In this document: piece after piece, positions 9,042-17,356 of the stretch | How positions within the stretch are numbered: the stretch's first letter is position 1 | How the letters are laid out: each line of letters opens with the position of its first letter | Assembly (NCBI RefSeq): GCF_013409865.1 | Contig: NZ_JACCBM010000001.1 | Coordinates: forward strand, 1,178,001-1,242,000 | Length of the DNA: 64,000 bases | Direction of reading: 5' to 3' | DNA from: Herbiconiux flava | GTDB taxonomy: Bacteria > Actinomycetota > Actinomycetes > Actinomycetales > Microbacteriaceae | The notes under the pieces: generated by a model | Database searches by the model: none | Told to the model about the DNA's origin: nothing | Seen by the model: the letters and a program-made list of their open reading frames with translations, nothing else | Position numbers and translations under genes: made by a program

Positions 9042-9692
9042 TCAGGCTGCGGCGGCCGAGGCGTGGCCGAGCCAGGGGTGGCGGTTGCCCGCCCAGCACC
9101 AGCCGAGCTTGGCGGCGCCGCGGCGGGGGCGGCCGTCACGGCCCGTGCCGCCGCTGATCCACAGCGCCGGGACGCGGGCGTCGAGCGTGCCGTCGGACTT
9201 GCGGTGTGGGGAGGCGATGGTCATGAAGCAGTGGTTCGGGGCCAGCTGCTCGGGCTGCTGGAGGAGCCAGCTGATGCCCTCGCTGATCGTCAACGGGCGG
9301 CGGCCTCGGGCGAGGATCTCGGGCAGCGCCTCGTCGGGCGTGCGGTTCGCCAGGTCGTCGCCGCGGTCGATTCCGTGGGCGAGCGAGAAGCCTTCGGGGC
9401 AGGCGTCGAGGTCCGGATGCTCGGTGAACGCGTCGAGGTCGGTGAGGTCCTCGACGACGAACCCGGGCTTCCCGCCCCGACGCAGCAGGGTGACGAGCTG
9501 TGAGGGCGCGGCGATCGCGGGGCCGACCACGAGGATCGAGTCCGGACGGCCACGGAGACTCGACGCGCGGCTCCGCAGCTCCTCGGCGCTGATGCCGGCG
9601 AGTTCGGGCAGGCCCAGGTCGATCAGGCGCTGCAGCTGCTCGCTGAGCGGTGGGGTGCGGTGGGTCGTGGGGGTGGCGATGGTCAAGGTCAT
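9042..9692 (-). CDS. DUF5701-like conserved protein
   Basis: A 216-residue soluble protein. The pattern (an N-terminal helix SEQLQRLIDLGLPELAG, a central segment ILVVGPAIAAPSQLV, a segment with GISWLLQQPEQLAPN, and a C-terminal basic stretch ending in GWCWAGNRHPWLG) agrees with my memory of the actinobacterial DUF5701 family, whose function is unknown. The start is supported by a GGAAGG site 7 bases before the ATG. It follows the acidic protein at 9789 on the same strand after 96 bases, possibly in one transcript. Confidence 0.65.
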   Translation of the reverse strand: MTLTIATPTTHRTPPLSEQLQRLIDLGLPELAGISAEELRSRASSLRGRPDSILVVGPAIAAPSQLVTLLRRGGKPGFVVEDLTDLDAFTEHPDLDACPEGFSLAHGIDRGDDLANRTPDEALPEILARGRRPLTISEGISWLLQQPEQLAPNHCFMTIASPHRKSDGTLDARVPALWISGGTGRDGRPRRGAAKLGWCWAGNRHPWLGHASAAAA

Positions 9693-9788
9693 GGTCGGCC
9701 TTCCAGGTCACCCGGTCCAACGCCTGGCTGGGTGCCGCCATTCCCCCGCCCGCCTGCCCTTCGGTGGTGGGACGAACGGGGGAGAACG

Positions 9789-10175
9789 TCAGGCGACGCC
9801 GTCGGCGTCGGGGTCGGGGCTGTCGGCGTGGGCGTCGGCGGCCTCGGCCGAGGCGTCGGCTCCGTCGCTGTAGGCGCCGATGCCGTCGGGGCTGCTCGTG
9901 CCGGATCCGTTCGGGCCCGAACCCTCGGAGTGCGCTTCGCGGGCGGCGAAGCTCTCGTGGTCGGGATCGAGCGACGACTTCTCGCCGCGCTCGTCGACGC
10001 CGTCGGGCTGGTCGGCGGTGTCGCGCTCGTCCGTGGTGTCGCCCGTCGCGCCGTCACCCGCAGAGCCGTCACCTGTCGAGGCGTCGACGGTCGGGGCGCC
10101 GAACGAGCCGCCCTGATCGAGGACGTCGGGCTGATCGGCGTCGTCGGGCGCGGGGGTGGTGCTGCTGTCGGTCAT
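9789..10175 (-). CDS. Acidic low-complexity protein, probably disordered
   Basis: A 128-residue protein made almost wholly of Asp, Ser, Gly, Ala, Thr and Glu, with a short internal repeat GDGSAGDGATGD and a tail rich in Asp-Ala-Asp. No hydrophobic core, signal peptide or membrane segment is visible. The ATG is well supported by a GAGGAG site 6 bases upstream, and the third-codon-position G+C bias fits coding. The composition recalls short stress-related disordered proteins common in Microbacteriaceae, but I recognise no family. Confidence 0.6.
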   Translation of the reverse strand: MTDSSTTPAPDDADQPDVLDQGGSFGAPTVDASTGDGSAGDGATGDTTDERDTADQPDGVDERGEKSSLDPDHESFAAREAHSEGSGPNGSGTSSPDGIGAYSDGADASAEAADAHADSPDPDADGVA

Positions 10176-10288
10176 GGTGACTCCTCTGTCGGTGCTTCCA
10201 CCTTGGGCCCGATCCACGGATGCGCAAGCCCGCGAGTGCGCGCCGGTTTCGCGCGGTCGCGGAGCCGGGGCCCTGCGGGGGTCTCGCC

Positions 10289-10723
10289 TCAGAGGGCGTC
10301 GACGTAGTACCAACGGCCTCCTTCCCGCACGAAGCGGCTCGTCTCGTGCTGCGCGCCGGCCGTGCCCTCGTGGCCGGGGTGGGGACGGTGATGCGCCGCG
10401 AACTCGACGACGCCCTCGGTGTCGAGGGGGCCGCCCGCCGAGCGGGAGAGGATGTCGAGGCGGTACCAGCGCAGCGAGTCGTCGAGCTCGAGAGACGCCG
10501 GACGGGTCGAGGGATGCCACGTCGCGAGCAGGTAGCCGGCGTCACCGACGGCGAAGGCCGAGAACCGCGATCGCATGAGCTGCTCGGCGGTGGGCGCGAC
10601 GGCCGTGCCGGCGTGGAACGGGCCGCAGCACTCGCCGTAGGGCGAGCCGCTGAGGCAGGGGCAGCGGGCATCGGCGGCGAGGCCGGGTGGCCCGGCGGCG
10701 GCTGAGGCGGCGGAGTCTGTCAC
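10289..10723 (-). CDS. YchJ family (UPF0225) SEC-C motif protein
   Basis: A 144-residue protein. Near the N-terminus it has the zinc-binding SEC-C motif CPCLSGSPYGECCGPFH, followed by RSRFSAFAVGDAGYLLATWHP, which is the hallmark of YchJ/UPF0225 proteins, and a C-terminal NTF2-like half ending in GGRWYYVDAL. The molecular role is not known; SEC-C motifs usually bind zinc and contact protein or RNA. The start is a GTG 31 bases from the divergent hydrolase start, with GAGAAT 6 bases upstream, so the transcript may be leaderless. Confidence 0.88.
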   Translation of the reverse strand: MTDSAASAAAGPPGLAADARCPCLSGSPYGECCGPFHAGTAVAPTAEQLMRSRFSAFAVGDAGYLLATWHPSTRPASLELDDSLRWYRLDILSRSAGGPLDTEGVVEFAAHHRPHPGHEGTAGAQHETSRFVREGGRWYYVDAL

Positions 10724-10754
10724 CCGGCCATTCTCGCGCGCCTAGGGTGGTCGA

Positions 10755-11672
10755 GTGACTGCGGGTGAGGCGAACGGTGGAGTGACTCCGGATTCCATCG
10801 GCGGTGCAGGAGTGGACGCAGAAGCCGCGGACGAGGGCGCGCGCCAGGTCGCCGGCGCCGGTGGCCTCCCGATCGCCTACGAGACGGCGGGCCCGGCGGG
10901 CGCAGCGACGGTGCTGCTCGTGCACGGCTTCGCCTCCGACCGCCGCTCGAACTGGGTGCGCACGCGCTGGGTGTCCACGCTCGCCGATGCGGGCTTCCGC
11001 GTCATCGCCGCTGACCTCCGCGGCCACGGCGAGAGCGCCCGCCCGCACACGATCGCCGCCTATTCACTGGGTGCCTTCCGCGAGGACCTCACCGCCGTCC
11101 TCGATGCCGAGGCGCCCGGCGAGAGCGTTCACCTGATCGGCTACTCGCTCGGCGCCCGCCTCGCGCACGACTACACGCAGACCCACCCCGAGCGCGTGCG
11201 GTCGGTGACGATGGGCGGCCCACCCGTCGACGGGTCGTTCGCCGGTTTCGACCTAGCCGCCGCCAGAGCCGCCACCAGAACCGCCGCCAGAACCACGGCG
11301 GGCGGTAGCCGGGCGATGAACGGGGAGACCGCCCGGTACGTGGGCATGGCCTCATCCGCGGGCAACGACCCCGACGCTCTGCTCCGGCTGGCCGAGGCGG
11401 TTCGGCGGCGGGCGTTCCGGCCGCGCGCGGGTGCGGTCGCGCATCCGCTCTTCATCGTCGCGGGGGAGGACGACCCGGTGCACGACGGCTCCCGGATGCT
11501 CGCCGGCGAGCTGCCCGGTGCCCGGTTCCTCGGGTTGCCGGGCCGCGACCACGTCAGCGCCGTGACGTCGCGCGTGTTCAGGACGGCGGCCGCGGCGTTC
11601 GTGACCGACGTCGAAGAGGCCCGTCGGAGTGACCCGTCACCCGCCGGGCGATCGCCTGCACCGGGCCGGTGA
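10755..11672 (+). CDS. Alpha/beta-fold hydrolase
   Basis: A 305-residue alpha/beta hydrolase: oxyanion segment VLLVHGFASDRRSNW, nucleophile elbow GYSLGA (Ser), catalytic acid in GEDDPVHDG and His in GRDHVSA. The substrate cannot be inferred. The GTG start lies 6 bases after TAGGGT (10743-10748), so translation is probably leaderless; the first 30 residues are Gly/Ala-rich and may be disordered. A 12-base repeat at 11256-11291 encodes an Ala/Arg/Thr-rich stretch just after the nucleophile region, unusual for the family. The 3' end overlaps the convergent gene at 11578 by 95 bases. Confidence 0.82.
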   Translation: MTAGEANGGVTPDSIGGAGVDAEAADEGARQVAGAGGLPIAYETAGPAGAATVLLVHGFASDRRSNWVRTRWVSTLADAGFRVIAADLRGHGESARPHTIAAYSLGAFREDLTAVLDAEAPGESVHLIGYSLGARLAHDYTQTHPERVRSVTMGGPPVDGSFAGFDLAAARAATRTAARTTAGGSRAMNGETARYVGMASSAGNDPDALLRLAEAVRRRAFRPRAGAVAHPLFIVAGEDDPVHDGSRMLAGELPGARFLGLPGRDHVSAVTSRVFRTAAAAFVTDVEEARRSDPSPAGRSPAPGR

Positions 11673-12231
11673 GCACGAGCAGGAACAGCCCCCAGAGGCC
11701 GAGCCCCGGCACGAGCACCACCGCGAGGAAGGTGACGAGCATCATCCCGGCGGTCACGACCGAGGGCACGATCGAGAGTGTGCCGCGCACCGCGGGCGCC
11801 ACGAGCTCGGGTCGGCGGATCAGGATGGCCTGCTGCCAGAGCAGTGCGAGGCTGCTGAGCAGCATCGTGCCGACGTAGATCGCCGCCCGGCCGTCGTCGG
11901 CGCTCGTGCCCTCCGACAGCAGCTCGGTCGGATACGGCAGGAAGACGATTGTGATCAGCCAGAACAGGTTCGCCCAGAGCAGCCACGAGTCGTAGTCGAC
12001 GGCGCGTTCGTAGACGCGGTGGTGCGCGATCCAGAAACGTCCGATCACCGCGAAGCTGATGATGAAGACCATGAACTTCGGCAGGTCGTCGAGCACGACG
12101 TCCCAGACGCTCTGCCCCGAGGCGACGTCGGTGACGCTGTCGACCAGCGGAAGGATGAGCAGCGTGATGGCGATGGCCACGACGGCGTCGCTGAAGTTGA
12201 CCAGTCGATCGAAGCCCCGCTCGGTGTGCAT
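11578..12231 (-). CDS. TMEM175 family potassium channel-like protein
   Basis: A 217-residue membrane protein with about six hydrophobic segments. It starts with RGFDRLVNFSDAVVAIAITLLI, which contains the RxxxFSDAVxAIAxT signature of bacterial TMEM175 (formerly DUF1211) channels. The later PKFMVFIISFAVIGRFWIAHH and LFWLITIVFLPYPTEL also match the family. Bacterial TMEM175 proteins conduct K+. The ATG at 12231 lies 6 bases after CAGAAT on its strand, suggesting a leaderless start. The last 30 codons overlap the 3' end of the hydrolase gene on the other strand; the Arg-rich tail may be dispensable. Confidence 0.85.
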   Translation of the reverse strand: MHTERGFDRLVNFSDAVVAIAITLLILPLVDSVTDVASGQSVWDVVLDDLPKFMVFIISFAVIGRFWIAHHRVYERAVDYDSWLLWANLFWLITIVFLPYPTELLSEGTSADDGRAAIYVGTMLLSSLALLWQQAILIRRPELVAPAVRGTLSIVPSVVTAGMMLVTFLAVVLVPGLGLWGLFLLVLTGPVQAIARRVTGHSDGPLRRRSRTPRPPS

Positions 12232-12390
12232 GGGGCCATTCTGTCGAAGAAACGCGTCGGCGTGCCCGCGGTGCCGGGCGAGCATCCGTCGACCGATCAG
12301 GAATAGAGCGGATGCCCGTGCGGTTGCACCCGCGTATCTACTTCACAGGGGGCAATCATCTCGTCGACGCAATCGGGTAACGATCAGAAC

Positions 12391-13845
12391 GTGCAGCAGG
12401 ACGTGCCGTGGCTCAGCGACGAGGAGCGCGCCCGTCTGAGCGCGCCCGTCAATCAGCGGGCCGTCGTGTTCACGCTCGCGTTCACGGGGCTGGTCGCGGC
12501 GTTCATGATGACGCTGCTGACGCCGCTCGTGCCCTCGTTGCCGGCGCTGCTCGACGTCTCGCCCGAGGACGGGCAGTGGGCCGTCACCGTGACGCTGCTC
12601 GCCGCGGCCGTGTCGACCCCGATCGCGGGGCGTCTCGGCGATCTCTACGGCAAGCGCCGGATGGTGCTGGTGCTGCTCGCGCTCGTGATCGTCGGGTCGG
12701 TGGTCGCGCTGTTCTCGAGCTCGCTGATCCCGCTGATCGTGGGGCGGGCGCTGCAGGGCGCGGGGATCGGCGTGATCCCGCTGGGCGTGAGCATCCTGCG
12801 CGACGTGCTGCACCGCGACCGGCTCGGCGGGGCCGTGGCGCTGGTCTCGGCGACGCTCGGGGTCGGCGGCGCGGTCGGTCTGCCGGTCGCCGCCGTGATC
12901 TCGCAGTACCTCGACTGGCACGCGCTGTTCATCGTCTCGGGGCTGCTCGCGGCCGTGGGGCTGGTGCTGGTGTGGCGGATGATCCCCGTGAGCACCCTGC
13001 GGAGTGAAGGGCGTTTCGACGTGCTCGGCGCCATCGGTCTCGCGGTGGGGCTGACGGGTGTGCTGCTCGGGGTGTCCAAGGGCGGGAGCTGGGGCTGGGG
13101 GTCGCCGCTGACGCTCGGCTCTCTCATCGGCGGCGCGGTCGTGCTGCTCGCCTGGGGCGTGTTCGAGCTGCGCACGTCGAGCCCGCTGATCGACCTGAGG
13201 GTCGCCGCGAGCCGCACGGTGCTGCTGACCAACCTCGCCTCGATCACCGTCGGGTTCGCGTTCTTCGCGAGCACCGTGGTGCTGCCGCAGCTGCTCGAGG
13301 CACCGACCGGAACCGGCGTCGGGCTCGGGCAGACGATGCTCGTCGCCTCGCTCTGCCTGATGCCGAGCGGGCTCGTGATGTGGGCGATGTCGCCCGTGGC
13401 CGCGCGGCTGATCAAGGCCCGTGGAGCGCGCTCGAGCTTCATGCTCGGGATCGCGATCATCGCCGTCGGATACGTGCTGGCGCTGTTCCTGATGACCGAG
13501 GTGTGGCACACGATCGTGATCGCCACCGCGGTGGGCTTCGGCGTGGGGTTCGCGTACTCGTCGATGCCGACGCTGATCATGGCGGCGGTGCCGGCGACCG
13601 AGACGGCCGCGTCGAACGGGCTGAACTCGGTGATGCGCACGCTGGGGTCGACGATCGCGAGCGCGGTGCTGGGCGTGGTGCTCGCCGGGAACCTCGTGAC
13701 GGCGAACGGGGTGACGACGCCGAGCGCGTCGGCGTTCCAGGTGACCTTCGTGATCTCGGCGATCGCGGCGGCGGTCGGCGTCGTGCTCACGGTGTTCATC
13801 CCACGGCACTCCGCGGCCGTGCGCGGCGCGAGCCTGCCCGACTAG
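12391..13845 (+). CDS. MFS transporter, DHA2-like drug exporter
   Basis: A 484-residue multi-pass protein of the major facilitator superfamily with the loop 2-3 signature GRLGDLYGKRRMV and the motif C-like segment ATLGVGGAVGLPVAAVIS. Length and roughly 14 hydrophobic segments point to the DHA2 drug:H+ antiporter group. The first standard start after the upstream stop is the GTG at 12391; it has no clear ribosome site, and an AGGGGG 39 bases upstream suggests the true start could be a non-standard codon earlier. The stop codon lies inside the first copy of a 20-base tandem repeat. Confidence 0.85.
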   Translation: MQQDVPWLSDEERARLSAPVNQRAVVFTLAFTGLVAAFMMTLLTPLVPSLPALLDVSPEDGQWAVTVTLLAAAVSTPIAGRLGDLYGKRRMVLVLLALVIVGSVVALFSSSLIPLIVGRALQGAGIGVIPLGVSILRDVLHRDRLGGAVALVSATLGVGGAVGLPVAAVISQYLDWHALFIVSGLLAAVGLVLVWRMIPVSTLRSEGRFDVLGAIGLAVGLTGVLLGVSKGGSWGWGSPLTLGSLIGGAVVLLAWGVFELRTSSPLIDLRVAASRTVLLTNLASITVGFAFFASTVVLPQLLEAPTGTGVGLGQTMLVASLCLMPSGLVMWAMSPVAARLIKARGARSSFMLGIAIIAVGYVLALFLMTEVWHTIVIATAVGFGVGFAYSSMPTLIMAAVPATETAASNGLNSVMRTLGSTIASAVLGVVLAGNLVTANGVTTPSASAFQVTFVISAIAAAVGVVLTVFIPRHSAAVRGASLPD

Positions 13846-13940
13846 CCAAGCGGCTGCCCGACTAGCCAAGCGGCTGCCCGACTAGCCGAGCGGCTGCCCG
13901 ACTAGCCGAGCGGCTGCACGACCAGCCGGGCGGCTGCTCG
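13841..13940 (+). repeat. 20-base tandem repeat, five copies, starting at the MFS stop codon
   Basis: Five head-to-tail copies of a 20-base unit beginning ACTAGCC(A/G)AGCGGCTGCCCG occupy 13841-13860, 13861-13880, 13881-13900, 13901-13920 and 13921-13940, the later ones with a few substitutions; a truncated sixth follows. The MFS stop codon (TAG, 13843-13845) is within the first copy. Copies one and two are identical, which suggests recent duplication. Confidence 0.95.
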
Positions 13941-14037
13941 ACCAGCCCGTGGCACCCCGGCTAGGAGGTGCGAGCCTCACTGACCAGCCGAGCGGACACC
14001 GGTCGTCGTGGAGTCTGATCAGGATCGTCGCTCGGAG

Positions 14038-14544
14038 TCAGTCGCAGAACTCGGTTGCGTACTCCTCGAACTGCTGAGGGGTGAGGAGCGGACTCTCGAT
14101 CTGGTCGCCTGATGCTGGGGTGAGGACCCGGCCCGGCTTGATCGCGTCCAGATCACTCGAGGTGAAGGCGGCGGAGAAGGCGTTGCCTTCGGAGCCGGAC
14201 GAGCGCAGTTTGTAGCGCACCTCGTCCTGCACAGATCCCTCGTCGAAAGGCAGGGCCACGTCCCCGCTGGCGGTGACGGACGGCGAGAGAGTGACTTCCT
14301 GATCCGGAATCGATTCCCAGCTGCTGTCGTCCGGCTCGTCAGTCGCCCCGCGGTGGAGGGGACCGACGGCCTCGAGCCCCAGGTCGTCGATCGATCCGCG
14401 GCAGATCCGGATCAGGACGTCGAGCGATCCGTCGTCGAGCCGGGCGATGCCGAGGGTGCCGATTATGGAAGGGCTGCAGGCGGTCAGCACGAGGAGCAAC
14501 CCGCCCAGCAGTGACACCACCAGGGGCGATCGGAGTCGTTTCAT
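14038..14544 (-). CDS. Secreted lipoprotein, function unknown
   Basis: A 168-residue protein with a type II signal peptide: basic start MKRLRSP, hydrophobic core VVSLLGGLLLVLTAC and lipobox LTAC, so it would be lipid-anchored on the outer face of the membrane. The mature part has no motif I recognise; two Cys (in IRICRG and at the C-terminus, EFCD) could form a disulphide. The ATG at 14544 is chosen over an upstream TTG (14610) because it puts the signal peptide at the N-terminus. It follows the aldose epimerase gene by 76 bases on the same strand. Confidence 0.7.
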   Translation of the reverse strand: MKRLRSPLVVSLLGGLLLVLTACSPSIIGTLGIARLDDGSLDVLIRICRGSIDDLGLEAVGPLHRGATDEPDDSSWESIPDQEVTLSPSVTASGDVALPFDEGSVQDEVRYKLRSSGSEGNAFSAAFTSSDLDAIKPGRVLTPASGDQIESPLLTPQQFEEYATEFCD

Positions 14545-14620
14545 GAGGTCGGGGTGATCGGTGAGGTGATCGCTCTTGGGACTGGTGGCCGGGCGCGGAT
14601 CTGGATTCAATGTGGGCGGG

Positions 14621-15556
14621 TTAGACCGCGGCGATGGTCCAGGCGGCGGTGGTCGACTCGTTCGGCGCCAGGACGATGAGGTCGGTGCCCGAGTTGAAAG
14701 CGTCGGGCGGGCAGGTCATCGGTTCGACCGCGAGGCCCGCGCGGTGCATCGTGGGGTCGACGTTGTCGGCCGTGTGCACCTGCACCCAGGCGCACTCGGC
14801 GCCGAAGGTCATCGCGGTGGCGGTGCCCTCGGGGGAGCGGACGGTGACCGTCGCGGTGCCGTCGGCGTCGCGCGAGAGCGAGCGGAACGCGTGGTCGATG
14901 AAGGTGTCGGCGATGAGGCGCTCGGTGCGGAAGTCGAAGACCCCGCTGTCTTCGCTCGCGACGTCGGCGATCGCGACCGGGATGAGACGGTCGGGCGTGA
15001 CGGTGAGCACCTCCGCTGCCGGGAGGGTGAGCATCCACTCGTCGACCGGGCCGGGGCCCGCCACGAGGTAGGGGTGCGGGCCGGTGCCGTAGGGCGCGGG
15101 GGTCCCGGAGACGTTCGTGGCCGTGACGGACTGGCGGAGGCCGCCGTCGGCGTCGAGCGCGTACTCGACCGCGAGCTCGAGGCGGTGCGGGTAGCCCGCC
15201 TGCGGCTCTACGGTCGCGCCGAGGACGACGCGGGAGGCGTCGCGCTCGAGCACCGCGAAGTCGAGCCAGGCCGCGAGCCCGTGCAGGGCGTGGCCGCGGG
15301 CGGGCTCGGTGAGGGCCAGCACCTGGTCGATGCCGTCGAAGGTGTAGCGGCCGTCGACCACGCGGTTCGGCCAGGGCGCGAGGGTGGCGCCGCGGTAGGC
15401 CGGGCGCAGCTCGTCGAGCCCGAACGGCACCACGAGGTCGCGGCCCCCGTGCTGGAGCAGGCGCAGCGTGGCGCCGATGCTGGCGATCGAGGCGCGGTAG
15501 TCGCCGGCTTCGAGGTCGATCCGCGATCCGGACAGGGGGCGGCGGGAGGCGTTCAC
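14621..15556 (-). CDS. Aldose 1-epimerase family protein
   Basis: A 311-residue galactose mutarotase-fold protein. Conserved residues are present: Arg in the APWPNRV segment, His in GHALHG, the catalytic His in YGTGPHPYLV and the catalytic Glu in LAVEPMTCPPDAFN. It would interconvert alpha and beta anomers of a hexose; the substrate is unclear. The GTG at 15556 is the likely start because the sheet-forming region begins soon after; upstream the frame stays open without a good start. It is divergent from the membrane protein at 15769, across 212 bases that I cannot assign beyond promoter function. Confidence 0.82.
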   Translation of the reverse strand: MNASRRPLSGSRIDLEAGDYRASIASIGATLRLLQHGGRDLVVPFGLDELRPAYRGATLAPWPNRVVDGRYTFDGIDQVLALTEPARGHALHGLAAWLDFAVLERDASRVVLGATVEPQAGYPHRLELAVEYALDADGGLRQSVTATNVSGTPAPYGTGPHPYLVAGPGPVDEWMLTLPAAEVLTVTPDRLIPVAIADVASEDSGVFDFRTERLIADTFIDHAFRSLSRDADGTATVTVRSPEGTATAMTFGAECAWVQVHTADNVDPTMHRAGLAVEPMTCPPDAFNSGTDLIVLAPNESTTAAWTIAAV

Positions 15557-15768
15557 GGCAGAGCTGCTTTCAGACGAGGCGAGACGGGACGGCAGGCACG
15601 CGACGTCGGTCGGTGGACCTGATCGCGCCTCCACGCTAGCGCCTCGTCGGCTCCCGGCCGGGCAGCGGAGGGCTGATCTGTGGACGGTCCGCCGCGCATC
15701 CGAGCCTGTGCAGGAGCTTCGCGGTAGGTTCGTGATGCACCTGCTCATCAACTGAAGGGGACACGACG

Positions 15769-16236
15769 ATGACCGACGACAGCCAGCGCCCGGGCGAACC
15801 CACGCCGCCTCCCGCCGCACCGCAGTACCAGGCTCCGCAGGGTCAGCAGCCCGCCCAGCCCTACCAGGCCGCCCCTCAGTACAACGCAGCGCCGCAGTAC
15901 AACGCCGCTCCGCCCGCCGGTCAGGGTCAGGTGGTGCCCGGCAAGACGCTCGGCATCGTCAGCCTCGTGCTCGGCATCGTGGGCTTCTTCTTCCTCGCGT
16001 TCGTCGCGCCGATCGCGGGCATCATCACCGGTGTCATCGCCGGTCGCCAGTCCAAGGCCGCCGGGGTCAAGAACACGCCGGCCAAGGCGGGTCTGATCAT
16101 CTCGATCGTCGCACTGGTGCTGCAGATCATCGGCACGATCATCCTCGTCGTGGTGCTCGGTGGTGTCATCGCCCAGTGCGCCGACCTCGGCCCCGGCGTC
16201 TACGAGGTCGACGGCACCACCTACACCTGCGGCTGA
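15769..16236 (+). CDS. DUF4190 membrane protein with Pro/Gln-rich N-terminus
   Basis: A 155-residue protein. Residues 1-55 are rich in Pro, Gln, Ala and Tyr with repeats of QYNAAP, resembling the disordered tails of many actinobacterial envelope proteins. Two hydrophobic helices follow (about 60-90 and 108-135), separated by GRQSKAAGVKNTPAKAG, the pattern of the DUF4190 domain. The short C-terminal part has two Cys (AQCADLG and YTCG) probably outside the cell. A good AAGGGG site precedes the ATG. A strong terminator follows 20 bases after the stop. Confidence 0.78.
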   Translation: MTDDSQRPGEPTPPPAAPQYQAPQGQQPAQPYQAAPQYNAAPQYNAAPPAGQGQVVPGKTLGIVSLVLGIVGFFFLAFVAPIAGIITGVIAGRQSKAAGVKNTPAKAGLIISIVALVLQIIGTIILVVVLGGVIAQCADLGPGVYEVDGTTYTCG

Positions 16237-16255
16237 TCCCGCATCTGATTCGCAC

Positions 16256-16286
16256 CGAAGCCCCGAGGGTCGCCCTCGGGGCTTCG
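16256..16286 (+). terminator. Hairpin terminator after the DUF4190 gene
   Basis: A perfect 14-base-pair stem (16256-16269 and 16273-16286) with a TCG loop, 20 bases after the stop codon. It is followed by TCGTCC rather than a T run, as is common in G+C-rich actinobacteria. Confidence 0.82.
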
Positions 16287-16392
16287 TCGTCCCGCCGCAA
16301 CATTCGGGCTCTGCGGAGCCTGGCGAACTAGAGTTGGCAGCGACGCTCCACGACCAGTTCACGCTCCAGAAGCTCCCAGAAAGACGGTACCC

Positions 16393-17331
16393 ATGGCTGC
16401 TCGCATCTACGACGACGTCACCCAGCTCGTCGGCCGCACCCCGCTCGTGCGCATCAACCGGCTCACCGAGGGCATCGACGCCACGGTGCTCGGCAAGCTC
16501 GAGTTCTACAACCCCGCCAACAGCGTCAAAGACCGCATCGGCGTGGCCATCATCGACGCCGCCGAGAAGTCCGGCGAGCTGAAGCCCGGGGGCACCATCG
16601 TCGAGGGCACGAGCGGCAACACCGGCATCGCGCTGGCCATGGTCGGCGCCGCACGCGGCTACAAGGTCGTCATCACGATGCCGGAGACGGCCTCGACCGA
16701 GCGTCGCGTCGTGATGCGGGCGTACGGTGCCGAGATCGTGCTCACCCCCGGCCCCGAGGGCATCCGCGGTGCGCTCGCGAAGGCGCACGAGATCGTCGAC
16801 GCCACCCCCAACTCCATCCTGGCGCGCCAGTTCGAGAACGCCGCGAACCCCGAGATCCACCGCACCACCACCGCCGAGGAGATCTGGGACGACACCGACG
16901 GCGCCGTCGACATCTTCGTCGCGGGCATCGGAACCGGCGGCACCATCACGGGCGTCGGCCAGGTGCTGAAGCAGCGCAAGCCGGGCGTGCAGGTCGTCGG
17001 CGTCGAGCCGCTCGACTCGCCCCTGCTCACTCAGGGCACCGCCGGCCCGCACAAGATCCAGGGCATCGGCGCGAACATCGTCCCCGACATCCTCGACCGC
17101 GAGGTCTACGACGAGATCATCGACGTCTCGCTCGACGACGCCCTGCGGGTGGGCCGCGAGCTCGCCAGCGAGGAGGGCATCATGGCCGGCATCTCCTCGG
17201 GTGCCATCATGTGGGCGGCCCTCGAGGTCGCGAAGCGTCCCGAGAACGCGGGCAAGACCGTGGTCGCCATCGTCTGCGACCTGGGCGAGCGCTACATCTC
17301 GACGCCCCTCTGGGCCGGACTGGGCGACTGA
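16393..17331 (+). CDS. cysK: Cysteine synthase A (O-acetylserine sulfhydrylase)
   Basis: A 312-residue PLP enzyme that forms cysteine from O-acetylserine and sulfide. The PLP lysine is K46 in [22 protein letters not shown] binds the substrate, and GTGGTITG binds the cofactor phosphate. A -10-like TAGAGT (16329-16334) lies upstream and AGAAAGACGG precedes the ATG. The serine acetyltransferase gene follows after 25 bases, so the two steps of cysteine synthesis are co-transcribed. The C-terminus (WAGLGD) is of the usual length. Confidence 0.96.
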   Translation: MAARIYDDVTQLVGRTPLVRINRLTEGIDATVLGKLEFYNPANSVKDRIGVAIIDAAEKSGELKPGGTIVEGTSGNTGIALAMVGAARGYKVVITMPETASTERRVVMRAYGAEIVLTPGPEGIRGALAKAHEIVDATPNSILARQFENAANPEIHRTTTAEEIWDDTDGAVDIFVAGIGTGGTITGVGQVLKQRKPGVQVVGVEPLDSPLLTQGTAGPHKIQGIGANIVPDILDREVYDEIIDVSLDDALRVGRELASEEGIMAGISSGAIMWAALEVAKRPENAGKTVVAIVCDLGERYISTPLWAGLGD

Positions 17332-17356
17332 CGCGCGGGCAGCGGGCAGGCGAGGC

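Noticed and set aside
11256..11291. Engineered Gly-Ser linker (synthetic DNA) on the minus strand
   Set aside because: The Gly-Ser frame is closed at once by a stop codon (TAG), and the segment lies within an otherwise normal hydrolase gene on the plus strand.
13841..13940. Tandem repeats considered as a CRISPR array (also 17986-18070)
   Set aside because: Units follow each other without unique spacers, are only 15-20 bases long, and no cas genes are present.
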